A stretch of DNA of 20,117 bases from JAIXWP01 sp964428835. GTDB lineage: Bacteria; Bacteroidota; Bacteroidia; Flavobacteriales_D; Sanyastnellaceae. The stretch spans positions 1-20,117 of the forward strand of contig CAYRZQ010000054.1 in assembly GCA_964428835.1 (NCBI GenBank), in the 5' to 3' direction. Shown here in pieces: positions 7,799-15,088 of the stretch; positions within the stretch are counted from its first letter, which is position 1, and every line of letters starts with the position of its first letter. The notes beneath the pieces were generated by a model that ran no database searches, had not been told where the DNA came from, and saw only the letters and a list, made by a program, of their open reading frames with translations. The position numbers and the translations under genes were made by a program.

Positions 7799-9142
7799 AT
7801 GTCCTCCGATCTGCAACTTAAAACCAGCTACACCCAAATACTCAAGCTGGCGCTACCAATTTGTGCCTCTTTATTGGTGCCGCAGATCAACTTTATCACC
7901 AACCTTATTTTCCTTGGTGGCCTAGGGGAACAGGTGTTAGCCATCGCTGGTATCACAGGGGTGTATTATCTCATTTTCTCTGTAATCGGCCACGGCCTTA
8001 ATTCTGGTCTTCAAACCTTGATTTCTCGAAGAGCAGGAGAAAATGATCCCGAAAAAATAGGGGTGCTATTTCAACAAGGTGTCTTAATTGCCCTGGCAAT
8101 CAGTGCTATTGCTATCTTTTTCACCCTGGCTATCAGTCCGAGCATCTTCTCCTTGCTGATGGTCGATGCGGAAAGACTCGAAATGACCAATAACTTCCTT
8201 TCTGTTCGGGTCTGGGGACTTCCTTTCTTGCTCTTATATCAGTTGAGAAATGCCCTGCTCGTGGGTATCAACAAATCCAATCTTCTCATCCTTGGTACGG
8301 CTGTCGAAACGGTAGTCAATATCATTTTTGACTATGGATTTATATATGGTAACCTTGGACTTCCCAATCTCGGCTACATGGGCGCGGCTTATGCATCCAT
8401 CCTCGCTGAATTCTCAGGACTGGCCATTATCATGGTCTTAATCAACACGCCTAGCATAAAAAACAAAGTGAACCTCTCGTTTACTTGGATTCCAAAAAAG
8501 GAAATTATCGTTCAAATTTTATCCGTTTCATCACCCCTCATTTTACAATTCATCATTAGCGTAGTTGCCTGGGAATTCTTTTATCTCGCCATGGAACATT
8601 ATGGAAAACGCGAATTGGCAATCAGCTCGCTCATGCGCACCATTTTCGGCTTTTTCGGTTGTTTCACCTGGGCGTTCGCATCTGCCGCCACAGCTATGAT
8701 TTCCAATGTAATTGGTCAAGGAAAAAAAGAAGAGGTCATTCCACTAACATGGAAAATAACCAAACTCTCCCTGGGCTTCGCTTTTATAATGTTTGTTTTG
8801 CTCAATATTTTCCCGCAAACATTCTTCGCAATTTTTGGTCAAGACGAATCATTCCTTCAGGAAGCTATTCCCGTAGTTCGAATGGTAAGCTCTGCTTTGT
8901 TGTTTATGGCTGTTGGTGGAATTTGGGTCAACGCAGTAGTAGGAACGGCGAACACCAGAATCACACTATTGTCTGAAGCAATCGCCATCGTATTCTACTG
9001 CTCCTTTGTTTACTTCGCAGCAGAGATTTATCACTTGCCTGTTTACATCGTTTGGATGAGCGAATGGGTGTACTGGTCCTCTCTTTTCCTTGTAAGTTTC
9101 GTTTACTTAAAAAAAGGAAATTGGAGAAAAAAACACATCTGA
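7799..9142 (+). CDS. MATE-family efflux transporter, 447 residues
   Basis: The protein is almost wholly hydrophobic with about twelve membrane segments in two halves, and its length is typical of MATE transporters (440-470). Features of the family are visible: the first helix KLALPICASLLVPQINFITN, the GLGEQVLAIAGITGVYYLIF stretch, GHGLNSGLQTLISRRAGEND after helix 2, NALLVGINKSN, the GYMGAAYASILAE segment before helix 6, and FASAATAMISNVIGQGKKEE as the mirror motif in the second half. MATE proteins exchange Na+ or H+ for organic cations or drugs across the inner membrane; the substrate here cannot be read from sequence. The start is supported by the immediately preceding promoter-like box. It stands alone, divergent from the secreted-protein cluster and convergent with the regulator gene, whose stop is only 2 bases away. 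Confidence 0.9.
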   Translation: MSSDLQLKTSYTQILKLALPICASLLVPQINFITNLIFLGGLGEQVLAIAGITGVYYLIFSVIGHGLNSGLQTLISRRAGENDPEKIGVLFQQGVLIALAISAIAIFFTLAISPSIFSLLMVDAERLEMTNNFLSVRVWGLPFLLLYQLRNALLVGINKSNLLILGTAVETVVNIIFDYGFIYGNLGLPNLGYMGAAYASILAEFSGLAIIMVLINTPSIKNKVNLSFTWIPKKEIIVQILSVSSPLILQFIISVVAWEFFYLAMEHYGKRELAISSLMRTIFGFFGCFTWAFASAATAMISNVIGQGKKEEVIPLTWKITKLSLGFAFIMFVLLNIFPQTFFAIFGQDESFLQEAIPVVRMVSSALLFMAVGGIWVNAVVGTANTRITLLSEAIAIVFYCSFVYFAAEIYHLPVYIVWMSEWVYWSSLFLVSFVYLKKGNWRKKHI

Positions 9143-9144
9143 TA

Positions 9145-9903
9145 TTATCGTTTAATCACAAAGTTTTTGTCGATCAACTCCTTCATTTTCTCAGGCGTTA
9201 CAGAGATTCTTTCTTTATCATCCATCACTAAAAAACCACCATCAGTTTTCACCAGCTCCCGCACGTATGAAACATTCACAATGTAGGATTTGTGTGTACG
9301 CATAAATCGTTCATCTTCACACAATACATCTTCAAAATTCTTCAACGTTCTACTCGCAACGATGCGGTCGCCGTCCATCATTATTATTTCAGTATAAGAG
9401 CTGTCTGCCTTGATGTACATGATATTGTCAACTGGCAAAAATTTAAACCCCGATCCTATTGGAACCGCGATACTTCTAGGCGCTGATGGCAATAACATTT
9501 CTTTCAAATGCTCATATTGCTGGCGATGTCCACGGCGCTCACGATTAAACCTCTTTACAGTCTCTTCCAAATCTTGAGGCGAAATTGGCTTTAACAAATA
9601 ATCGAGCGCCGACAACTTGAATGCTTTTACAGCATACTGATGATACGCCGTGGTAAAAACAACCGAGAAATTAATTTCTTCCTCATCAAAAAAATCAAGC
9701 AATTCAAGTCCGCTGTGACCTGGCATTTCTATATCCAAAAAAATCAAATCCGGTTTCAGCTTTCGAATCGCCTTTACTCCATTGGGCAAGTCAGCACTTT
9801 CACCCAAAACTTCTACTTCTGGACAAAATGTATTAAGCATTCCGCGAAGTAAGATTCGTGCGTGATTTTCATCGTCCACTATGATTGCTTTTATTTTCTC
9901 CAT
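9145..9903 (-). CDS. LytTR-family response regulator, 252 residues
   Basis: Residues 1-120 are a receiver domain: acidic pair D10-D11 (IIVDDENHA), phospho-acceptor D57 in LIFLDIEMPGHSG, T84 in VVFTTAY and K105 in YLLKPIS are all present. A linker (RGHRQQYEHLKEM) leads to a LytTR DNA-binding domain at about 147-250 (IMYIKADSSYTEI, RTLKNFEDVL, FMRTHKSYIVNVSYV). Such regulators are phosphorylated by a partner kinase, dimerise and bind pairs of 9-bp direct repeats. The ATG lies 4 bases after the stop of the sensor kinase gene, so the two are almost certainly co-transcribed and cognate. The operator-like repeats at 12824-12890, ahead of the kinase gene, are the obvious candidate binding site. No terminator is visible after it. 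Confidence 0.93.
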   Translation of the reverse strand: MEKIKAIIVDDENHARILLRGMLNTFCPEVEVLGESADLPNGVKAIRKLKPDLIFLDIEMPGHSGLELLDFFDEEEINFSVVFTTAYHQYAVKAFKLSALDYLLKPISPQDLEETVKRFNRERRGHRQQYEHLKEMLLPSAPRSIAVPIGSGFKFLPVDNIMYIKADSSYTEIIMMDGDRIVASRTLKNFEDVLCEDERFMRTHKSYIVNVSYVRELVKTDGGFLVMDDKERISVTPEKMKELIDKNFVIKR

Positions 9904-9907
9904 AAGT

Positions 9908-12784
9908 CTAAATTAACGGAATTCTAATAATTACTAACGTGCCGTTGGCTTCTTGTTGTTCGTTCATTTTATCTACAAACTCAACACCCACATTTCCATG
10001 TTTGCGATTCAAAAGCTCGAGCCTGCGCGAGTTTGCCTCTGTAGCAAAACTCTGATGACCTTTATTTTTAATTCGATTCAGCTCCCTCGAACGTGCGCGG
10101 CCTATTCCATTGTCTTCAATCTCAATGCGCATATTGCTAACTTCTTTCTTAAAGCGAATGACCAATTGTTTATCTTCCTTTTTATGAAGAAGTCCGTGTT
10201 TAATTGCATTTTCCACATACGGCTGAACGATCATGCTCGGTAGCCTACTCATCTCAACATCAAGTTCAGGATCCACGTCTAGCTTATAATGCAGATCATA
10301 ATTAAAACGAGCAGCTTCAATTTCCAAATACAAATTCAAGGCATGTATCTCTTCGGCCACAGTCACGCTTTCCCTTTCACTCATTTCTAAAATGAGACGC
10401 GTGAGTTGAGAAAATTTAGATAGAAAAATTCCCGCATTTCTCTTGTCATCGGTGAAAATAAAGGATTGAATCGTATTCAATGCGTTATAAAAAAAGTGTG
10501 GATTCATCTGCGACTTTATGCTTTGAAGCATCGCTGTTTGCAGATCTTTTTCCAAAGAAACTTTCTCCAACAACAGTTTATTCTGCGTTTTCAAAAGTCT
10601 CGTTTGATAACGATAATAAATAAATCCAGCCGACACAACCAGCAATCCAACACCGATGTAAAACCAATAACTCTCCCAAAAAGGTCTGCGTACTATGAAT
10701 ACAGGGGCGCTATATGTCTTTCCATTTTCCCCAATTCTAAAACTAACACTGTAATATCCAGGTCTTAATGCATCCAACTTGAGAACTCTTGACCCATCAG
10801 CGATTCTATTCCATTCATTTCCATTTAGTGAATAGTATAAAGGAAGCGTTTGAGCTGCCGGATAACTCACCACAGAGAATTCAAATGTCACCTCATTCTG
10901 CTCTCTGGAAAGCTGTGTGAGTTGAGCGCCCTTTATTTCCTCACCCCGAACGAACATTCGGTCCAAATAGAATTTAGGTTCTATATCCCGAATGCTCTTG
11001 TACTCTGGAACTATTATGATGCCCTCTTCGGTAGCGATATAAAATCGATCCGCTTTTTTTACAAAATCATAAATCTCATCCTCTCCAGAAATAGAAAAGA
11101 TAAAGATGATTTGAAACTTATTACCTTTTCTATCAAAACTCGCCAATTGATGATCAGAAGCAACATAAATCTTATTGTCAATTACCTTGAGCATCTTCCA
11201 ATCTTCTCCCTCCAGCGAATGAAGTACTTCTTCGCAGCGAAGCGTTTTAAGAGAAAATCGCTCAATCTTACCAGTGGCTGTCAATGCATAAATATCACTT
11301 CCCAATTTCTCTATTCTCGTATAATGAATACTCTTTCCATTATGTTTGATTTCTTCTAAGCCTAAAACGTTTTGACGAAAAAACCCTTGATTGGAGCAGA
11401 AGTAAATTACATCATTCTCTTTGTCATAAACCACTGACTTTCCCCTTCCTCCGAGAATTGTAGATCCATTCGTAGAGCGACTATATCTATGCTTTTGATA
11501 AAAAGAATCCCACTTACTTTCGCCTTTATACCACGGCAACTCAAAAAGTCCAACGTTGCCGCTTGCCGCAACAGCAAGGTATTTCCCGTCCAATGGCTCC
11601 ACGTCTTTGATAGAGCCCATATCATTAAAAATGAGTTTTTTGTTTTTATCAAAAACCAAAAACTCATTCGATGTTGCATATAAATGCTCGTAAGTATGAT
11701 CTGTCTCTAAATAAAAAATCCCGTGATTGCCTTTTGAGGTATAAAACGGAGCCGAAAACTGTCGATTCTGCAAGGAAATCAATTTGCCGTTTTTAGTACC
11801 CACCACAAGTTGGTCTCCCAAAACCGCCAATCGATGGGGTCGGTCATTTGCTAAAGAAAGCACCTGATGATCAAAGTTTCGTATCACGAGCGCTCCTTCT
11901 GTAACCGTCCCAATCCAATAACCCGCATTTTTATCTTTCATCACCGAACTCACGCTTATATCTTTAAAGAATGGGCCGCCGCCAACCATTCGTCCTTGCT
12001 TGTCATAGATAAAGAGACCATTGCTACAGCAAAACCAGAACATCTTGTCGATGTAAAGAATGTTTTGAATAAAACTCATTTCTTTAGTTGAAAAAACTTC
12101 AACCGTTTTCACTTGATCGTACAAATAGAGCTTTCCTTGTGCATTATCTTTTCCTAAAAAATAAAGCATATCACCATCTTGTGCCGTCAAGATTGGTGTC
12201 ATTCCATTGATGATATGTGGGAGTGGTTTTGAAACAACCTCTCCTGCCAAGTTCACTATCCACTCTTCGGTGCCGAGAACATGAAATTTACCCTCCGTTT
12301 GAAATGTATGAAAGGTCTCGTTACTGGTTCGCTCCACTGTCTTCAACACATCAAGCGACTTTAAATCGTAAATAACTACTTCGTTTTTGTATAAATGAAT
12401 GATATGATCATTATCTATATAGTAGCGGAAAAAACCAATTGGCTTGCGTTCGTCGAGGAGCAATAGCCGATCATTCTGAGTGTAAAACAGTGAGCCATCA
12501 AACGACTCCATCCAAATTCTGCCAAAACGATCTTCACTTAGATGGGAACCAATGCGCGATAATTCGCCCACGGCTTCAATGGTCTTATAGGTTTGTCCAT
12601 CAAAACGAACAAGACCCGAACCTGTCGCCAACCAGATAAAACCTCTTGAGTCTTCCAGTATATCATATACCACATCCGAGGTGAGACCATCATTGCTGTC
12701 GATGCGGATTGTATATGGCTTTTGAGACAAAGCCCCAAAAGCCAGTCCCAAAAAAATCACCATCAATCCAATATTACGCATCAT
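9908..12784 (-). CDS. Membrane sensor histidine kinase, beta-propeller periplasmic part with LytS-type kinase, 958 residues
   Basis: Signal peptide at 1-21 (MMRNIGLMVIFLGLAF then ALSQ). A long periplasmic part begins with a two-component propeller (Reg_prop) unit (LTSDVVYDILEDSRGFIW, GLVRFDG at about 33-65) and continues with degenerate propeller blades. A Y_Y_Y-type immunoglobulin-like domain follows at about 630-685 (SYPAAQTLPLYYSLNGNEW, RPGYYSVSFRI). One membrane helix lies near 703-724 (YWFYIGVGLLVVSAGFIYY), then a short linker helix and a LytS-type His_kinase core: SQMNPHFFYNALNTI with the phospho-accepting His near 761, N-box VQPYVENAIKHG near 845-856, and EDNGIG near 888. The catalytic residues look intact. 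The class senses extracytoplasmic ligands (glycans in some propeller kinases); the ligand here is unknown. Two adjacent ATG codons (12784, 12781) are possible starts. It forms an operon with the LytTR regulator. Confidence 0.92.
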   Translation of the reverse strand: MMRNIGLMVIFLGLAFGALSQKPYTIRIDSNDGLTSDVVYDILEDSRGFIWLATGSGLVRFDGQTYKTIEAVGELSRIGSHLSEDRFGRIWMESFDGSLFYTQNDRLLLLDERKPIGFFRYYIDNDHIIHLYKNEVVIYDLKSLDVLKTVERTSNETFHTFQTEGKFHVLGTEEWIVNLAGEVVSKPLPHIINGMTPILTAQDGDMLYFLGKDNAQGKLYLYDQVKTVEVFSTKEMSFIQNILYIDKMFWFCCSNGLFIYDKQGRMVGGGPFFKDISVSSVMKDKNAGYWIGTVTEGALVIRNFDHQVLSLANDRPHRLAVLGDQLVVGTKNGKLISLQNRQFSAPFYTSKGNHGIFYLETDHTYEHLYATSNEFLVFDKNKKLIFNDMGSIKDVEPLDGKYLAVAASGNVGLFELPWYKGESKWDSFYQKHRYSRSTNGSTILGGRGKSVVYDKENDVIYFCSNQGFFRQNVLGLEEIKHNGKSIHYTRIEKLGSDIYALTATGKIERFSLKTLRCEEVLHSLEGEDWKMLKVIDNKIYVASDHQLASFDRKGNKFQIIFIFSISGEDEIYDFVKKADRFYIATEEGIIIVPEYKSIRDIEPKFYLDRMFVRGEEIKGAQLTQLSREQNEVTFEFSVVSYPAAQTLPLYYSLNGNEWNRIADGSRVLKLDALRPGYYSVSFRIGENGKTYSAPVFIVRRPFWESYWFYIGVGLLVVSAGFIYYRYQTRLLKTQNKLLLEKVSLEKDLQTAMLQSIKSQMNPHFFYNALNTIQSFIFTDDKRNAGIFLSKFSQLTRLILEMSERESVTVAEEIHALNLYLEIEAARFNYDLHYKLDVDPELDVEMSRLPSMIVQPYVENAIKHGLLHKKEDKQLVIRFKKEVSNMRIEIEDNGIGRARSRELNRIKNKGHQSFATEANSRRLELLNRKHGNVGVEFVDKMNEQQEANGTLVIIRIPLI

Positions 12785-12790
12785 AGGTTA

Positions 12791-12798
12791 CAAAAGTC
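12791..12798 (-). promoter_or_regulatory. Candidate -7 box (GACTTTTG) of the kinase/regulator operon
   Basis: On the minus strand, GACTTTTG matches TAnnTTTG at five of six informative bases and ends six bases before ATG 12784, so a transcript would be nearly leaderless. Its far edge lies exactly 59 bp from the centre of the symmetric operator (12857), as does the plus-strand box at 12916-12923. This mirror placement is the main support. Confidence 0.4.
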
Positions 12799-12823
12799 GC
12801 AAAACAAAACCTCTCCACTACCA

Positions 12824-12890
12824 CCAGTTAGCCAAAATACCTTTTCAGTTAGTGACGTTCACTAACTCAAACCCCGCTTTCACTAACTGG
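12824..12890. promoter_or_regulatory. Symmetric four-half-site operator, probable LytTR-regulator binding region
   Basis: Four copies of one half-site are seen. On the plus strand AGTTAG occurs at 12826 and 12847 (21 bp apart); on the minus strand AGTTAGTGA is read from 12867 and 12888 (also 21 bp apart). The inner copies form a perfect 9-bp inverted repeat with a 3-base spacer (12847-12855 and 12859-12867), and the outer arms CCAGTTAG/CTAACTGG (12824-12831, 12883-12890) share the same centre, 12857. The half-sites fit the LytTR consensus as I remember it from AgrA-type regulators ((T/A)(A/C)(C/A)GTTN(A/G)(T/G), repeats about 21-22 bp apart): TCAGTTAGT at 12845 fits every position. The region lies just ahead of a kinase/LytTR-regulator operon, so autoregulation is the natural reading. 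Confidence 0.65.
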
Positions 12891-12915
12891 CCCGATTTTT
12901 ATAAATGAATCATGG

Positions 12916-12923
12916 AATATTTG
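12916..12923 (+). promoter_or_regulatory. Candidate divergent -7 box (AATATTTG)
   Basis: AATATTTG matches TAnnTTTG at five of six informative bases. It starts 59 bp right of the operator centre, the mirror image of the kinase box on the other strand. No -33 element is seen, which would suit a promoter that depends on an activator bound at 12859-12890. A transcript would begin near 12928 and end at the terminator at 13006-13040. Confidence 0.35.
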
Positions 12924-12927
12924 TATC

Positions 12928-13040
12928 GATTTACTGACTTACCTAACCTCAAGATTTTAGCGCGTTTGAAACACTTCGCGTTCTAAATGCACTTAAACCT
13001 AATGACAGAGCCGCCCCTAAAAAGGTGGCTCTGTTTTTTT
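12928..13040 (+). ncRNA. Candidate small RNA of about 110 nt between the divergent operons
   Basis: A strong intrinsic terminator at 13006-13040 has no recognisable gene ahead of it on its strand, so something short must be transcribed. Between the candidate -7 box and the terminator lies a second hairpin: TTTAG + CGCG at 12956-12964 pairs with CGCG + CTAAA at 12977-12987 around a 12-base loop, with a two-base bulge. An alternative is a 24-codon reading frame at 12912-12986 (starts MEYLYRFTD, ends KHFAF), but its start would precede the inferred transcript start. The ends are inferred, not observed. Confidence 0.35.
13006..13040 (+). terminator. Intrinsic terminator without an obvious upstream gene
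   Basis: CAGAGCCGCC (13006-13015) pairs with GGTGGCTCTG (13024-13033) over ten base pairs including one G-U, with an 8-base loop, followed directly by seven T (13034-13040). It ends just before the first phased repeat of the Pho-box-like element, and so insulates the porin promoter from transcription entering from the left. Confidence 0.85.
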
Positions 13041-13080
13041 GTTAACGCTGACTTAACATAAGCCTAACACCATTCTAACA
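13041..13080 (+). promoter_or_regulatory. Pho-box-like element: four TTAAC/CTAAC repeats at 11-bp phase
   Basis: TTAAC at 13042 and 13053 and CTAAC at 13064 and 13075 are spaced exactly 11 bp apart, so they lie on one face of the helix. PhoB/PhoP-type regulators bind direct repeats with an 11-bp period, and TTAACA-like cores are known for Pho boxes in Bacillus and cyanobacteria. The last repeat falls where the -33 element of the promoter with the -7 box at 13101 would lie. The genes that follow are a phosphate porin, a PhoU-like protein and a phosphate permease, which makes induction by phosphate limitation likely. Confidence 0.65.
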
Positions 13081-13100
13081 AATGACTTGGTAAACGAAGA

Positions 13101-13108
13101 TAGCTTTG
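13101..13108 (+). promoter_or_regulatory. -7 box (TAGCTTTG) of the phosphate uptake genes
   Basis: TAGCTTTG is a perfect match to the Bacteroidota -7 consensus TAnnTTTG. It lies 28 bases before the GTG start of the porin gene, giving a leader of about 20-25 bases. There is no good -33 TTTG at the usual distance; that place is taken by the fourth phased repeat, consistent with an activated promoter. Confidence 0.6.
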
Positions 13109-13135
13109 CGGGCAAATTAAATATTTGTTTCCAAA

Positions 13136-14347
13136 GTGTTAACTCTCTTCCGAGCCTTTGCGCTCAACACAATCCTACTCATATTCGCGGTGAATATGAC
13201 TTTGGCCAACGACACCATTCCAAAAGCGAAGGAATCAAAATGGTTTGAAAAGGTTCAGATAAGGGGCTATGTTCAAGTCCGTTACAATCGACTTTTCGAA
13301 ACGAATCCCGACCTCGGATGTGAACAGTGCGACCGATCTTGGGGCGATAACTCAGGATTTTTCATTCGCCGCGCCCGTATTATTTTCTTTGGTCAGCTCT
13401 CCCCACGCGTTTATATGTATATCCAACCCGACTTCGCTAGTTCTGTCTCCAGCAGTAGCTTGCACTGGGCACAAATTCGAGACGCATACTTCGATGTGGG
13501 CATCGACAAAAAAAATGAGTTCCGCTTTCGTATTGGACAAAGCAAGATCCCATTTGGATTTGAGAACATGCAGTCGAGCCAAAACCGCCTACCCTTAGAC
13601 CGCGCCGACGCTTTGAACAGTGCTATTACCAATGAACGTGACCTCGGCGTATTCTTTTATTGGGCACCAGCAAGAGTTCGTGAGCTTTTCTCATCTCTTG
13701 TGCGCGAAGGCCTCAAAGGATCAGGAGACTACGGCGTTTTCGGCTTCGGAGCCTTCAATGGACAAACAGCCAATCGACCAGAAGCGAACAATAGCCAACA
13801 CCTAGTGGCACGCGTGAGCTTACCTTTCCGTGTTGGAAACCAAATCGTTGAACCAGGAGTTCAGGCCTATTCCGGACGATATGTGATGCAAACTTCACAA
13901 CTTTCATCTGGCGTAAAGACCACTGGTGACAGAAACTACCTCGATCAGCGCGCTGCGGCAACGCTAGTTCTTTATCCAAAACCGTTCGGAATACTGGCAG
14001 AATACAATATCGGCCGTGGACCAGAATACAACCCCGCCACCGATAGCATAGAAACCAGAGACTTAACGGGTGGGTATGTCACATTTAGCTACATGATTCA
14101 ATCCGATAAAATGACATACTTTCCTTTTGTGCGTGCTCAATATTACGATGGGGCTAAAAAACACGAACAAGATGCAAGAGCACACAAAGTCAATGAGTTA
14201 GAAATCGGTTGTGAGGTGCAATTTGGTAGAAACTTCGAATTTGTCGCCATGTACACCAACAGCACACGAACCACCAGCGACAAGGCTAATGAGTTCAACC
14301 GACAGTCGGGGCGACTGCTAAGATTACAAGCCCAGCTAAACTTTTAG
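13136..14347 (+). CDS. OprO/OprP-type (phosphate-selective) outer membrane porin, 403 residues
   Basis: I use GTG 13136: an in-frame stop at 13118 rules out any useful upstream start, and the next ATG would cut into the signal peptide (LTLFRAFALNTILLIFAVNM, cleaved near LAND). The mature protein has alternating beta-strand patterns and ends in Phe (LRLQAQLNF), typical of outer membrane barrels. Family landmarks are VQIRGYVQVRYNR near the start, FFIRRARIIFFGQLSPRVYM, YFDVGIDKKNEFRFRIGQSK followed by IPFGFENMQSS, and NERDLGVFFYW. The length fits porin O/P proteins. In Pseudomonas these channels pass phosphate or polyphosphate; here the neighbouring PhoU-like and PiT genes and the Pho-box-like repeats support phosphate, while family members in Bacteroidota can have other substrates. 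It contains one close Cys pair (GCEQC) in the N-terminal region. Confidence 0.85.
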   Translation: MLTLFRAFALNTILLIFAVNMTLANDTIPKAKESKWFEKVQIRGYVQVRYNRLFETNPDLGCEQCDRSWGDNSGFFIRRARIIFFGQLSPRVYMYIQPDFASSVSSSSLHWAQIRDAYFDVGIDKKNEFRFRIGQSKIPFGFENMQSSQNRLPLDRADALNSAITNERDLGVFFYWAPARVRELFSSLVREGLKGSGDYGVFGFGAFNGQTANRPEANNSQHLVARVSLPFRVGNQIVEPGVQAYSGRYVMQTSQLSSGVKTTGDRNYLDQRAAATLVLYPKPFGILAEYNIGRGPEYNPATDSIETRDLTGGYVTFSYMIQSDKMTYFPFVRAQYYDGAKKHEQDARAHKVNELEIGCEVQFGRNFEFVAMYTNSTRTTSDKANEFNRQSGRLLRLQAQLNF

Positions 14348-14434
14348 AAAGAAAATCCACTTCATTAATATTCTCTTAACATGTCTTCAAGACCTTCGCG
14401 CCACTTCAAATCAGAAACGCAATCCAAACCTAAA

Positions 14435-15082
14435 ATGGGTATTTCAAATCTTTTCTCTTTCCTAGTCCCAAAGAACGGACTCTTCTTCGACTTGTTTGCC
14501 GAGGATACCGCCAACCTCCTCGAACAAGCCAACGAGTTCAACAAACTCTTTGCGACCACTGATAAGACCGAGCAGCTCGCCATTATCAGAAGAGTAAAAG
14601 AATTGGAAAACAAAGGAGATGAAATCACACACAAGATCTTCCTAGAGCTCTCTGCCAATTTCATCACGCCATTCGACCGTGAAGACATTCACGAATTGGC
14701 AACATGCATCGACGATATCGCAGACTATATTCAAGGCACGGCTTCTCGTATCGAACTCTACAAGGTGGACGAGTTTTCAAAAACCATGGAGCTACTTAGC
14801 GAAGTATTGGTAAAGCAAGTAAACGAAATCGACGCCGCTGTGAAAGACATGCGTAACATGCGCAACGCTGGTCGCGTGCGCGAAGCAATCGTTCGCATCA
14901 ATTCACTTGAGAATCACGCGGATGACCTTTTCGATGAGGCCATCGCACGCCTTTTCGCCGATGAAGTACCAGCGCTCGAACTCATTAAAATGAAAGAGGT
15001 GTTGAGCAATCTGGAAACCGCTACAGATAAGTGCGAAGACGTAGCTAACGTTCTTGAGTCTATATTGGTCAAAAATTCTTAA
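14435..15082 (+). CDS. DUF47/PhoU-like phosphate transport regulator, 215 residues
   Basis: The start at ATG 14435 gives MGISNLFSFLVPKNGLFFDLF, the usual opening of DUF47 proteins; an in-frame ATG at 14381 would add a basic, unconserved 18-residue tail. The protein is all helical and rich in charge, with family landmarks KGDEITHKIFLELSANFITP, FDREDIHELATCIDDIADYI, and near the end LSNLETATDKCEDVANVLES, repeating the ExxxD pattern that binds metal in PhoU folds. Length is normal (about 205-225). DUF47 genes are regularly paired with PiT permeases and are thought to modulate them. Here the permease starts 6 bases downstream, and the porin ends 87 bases upstream, so one transcript is likely. Confidence 0.9.
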   Translation: MGISNLFSFLVPKNGLFFDLFAEDTANLLEQANEFNKLFATTDKTEQLAIIRRVKELENKGDEITHKIFLELSANFITPFDREDIHELATCIDDIADYIQGTASRIELYKVDEFSKTMELLSEVLVKQVNEIDAAVKDMRNMRNAGRVREAIVRINSLENHADDLFDEAIARLFADEVPALELIKMKEVLSNLETATDKCEDVANVLESILVKNS

Positions 15083-15088
15083 GATCTC

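Noticed and set aside
9640..11359. Plus-strand open frames inside the kinase and regulator genes
   Set aside because: The opposite strand encodes complete, intact kinase and LytTR domains; these are antisense shadows without recognisable motifs.
12912..12986. 24-codon reading frame starting at ATG 12912 ahead of the orphan terminator
   Set aside because: It is open and basic, but its start precedes the inferred transcript start, and one strand of a hairpin fills its 3' half; chance is adequate for this length. Kept only as an alternative to the small RNA.
14364..14380. TTAAT at 14365 and TTAAC at 14376, 11 bp apart, before the DUF47 gene
   Set aside because: Only two copies, one imperfect, in AT-rich sequence and with no -7 box after them; too weak to call a second Pho box.
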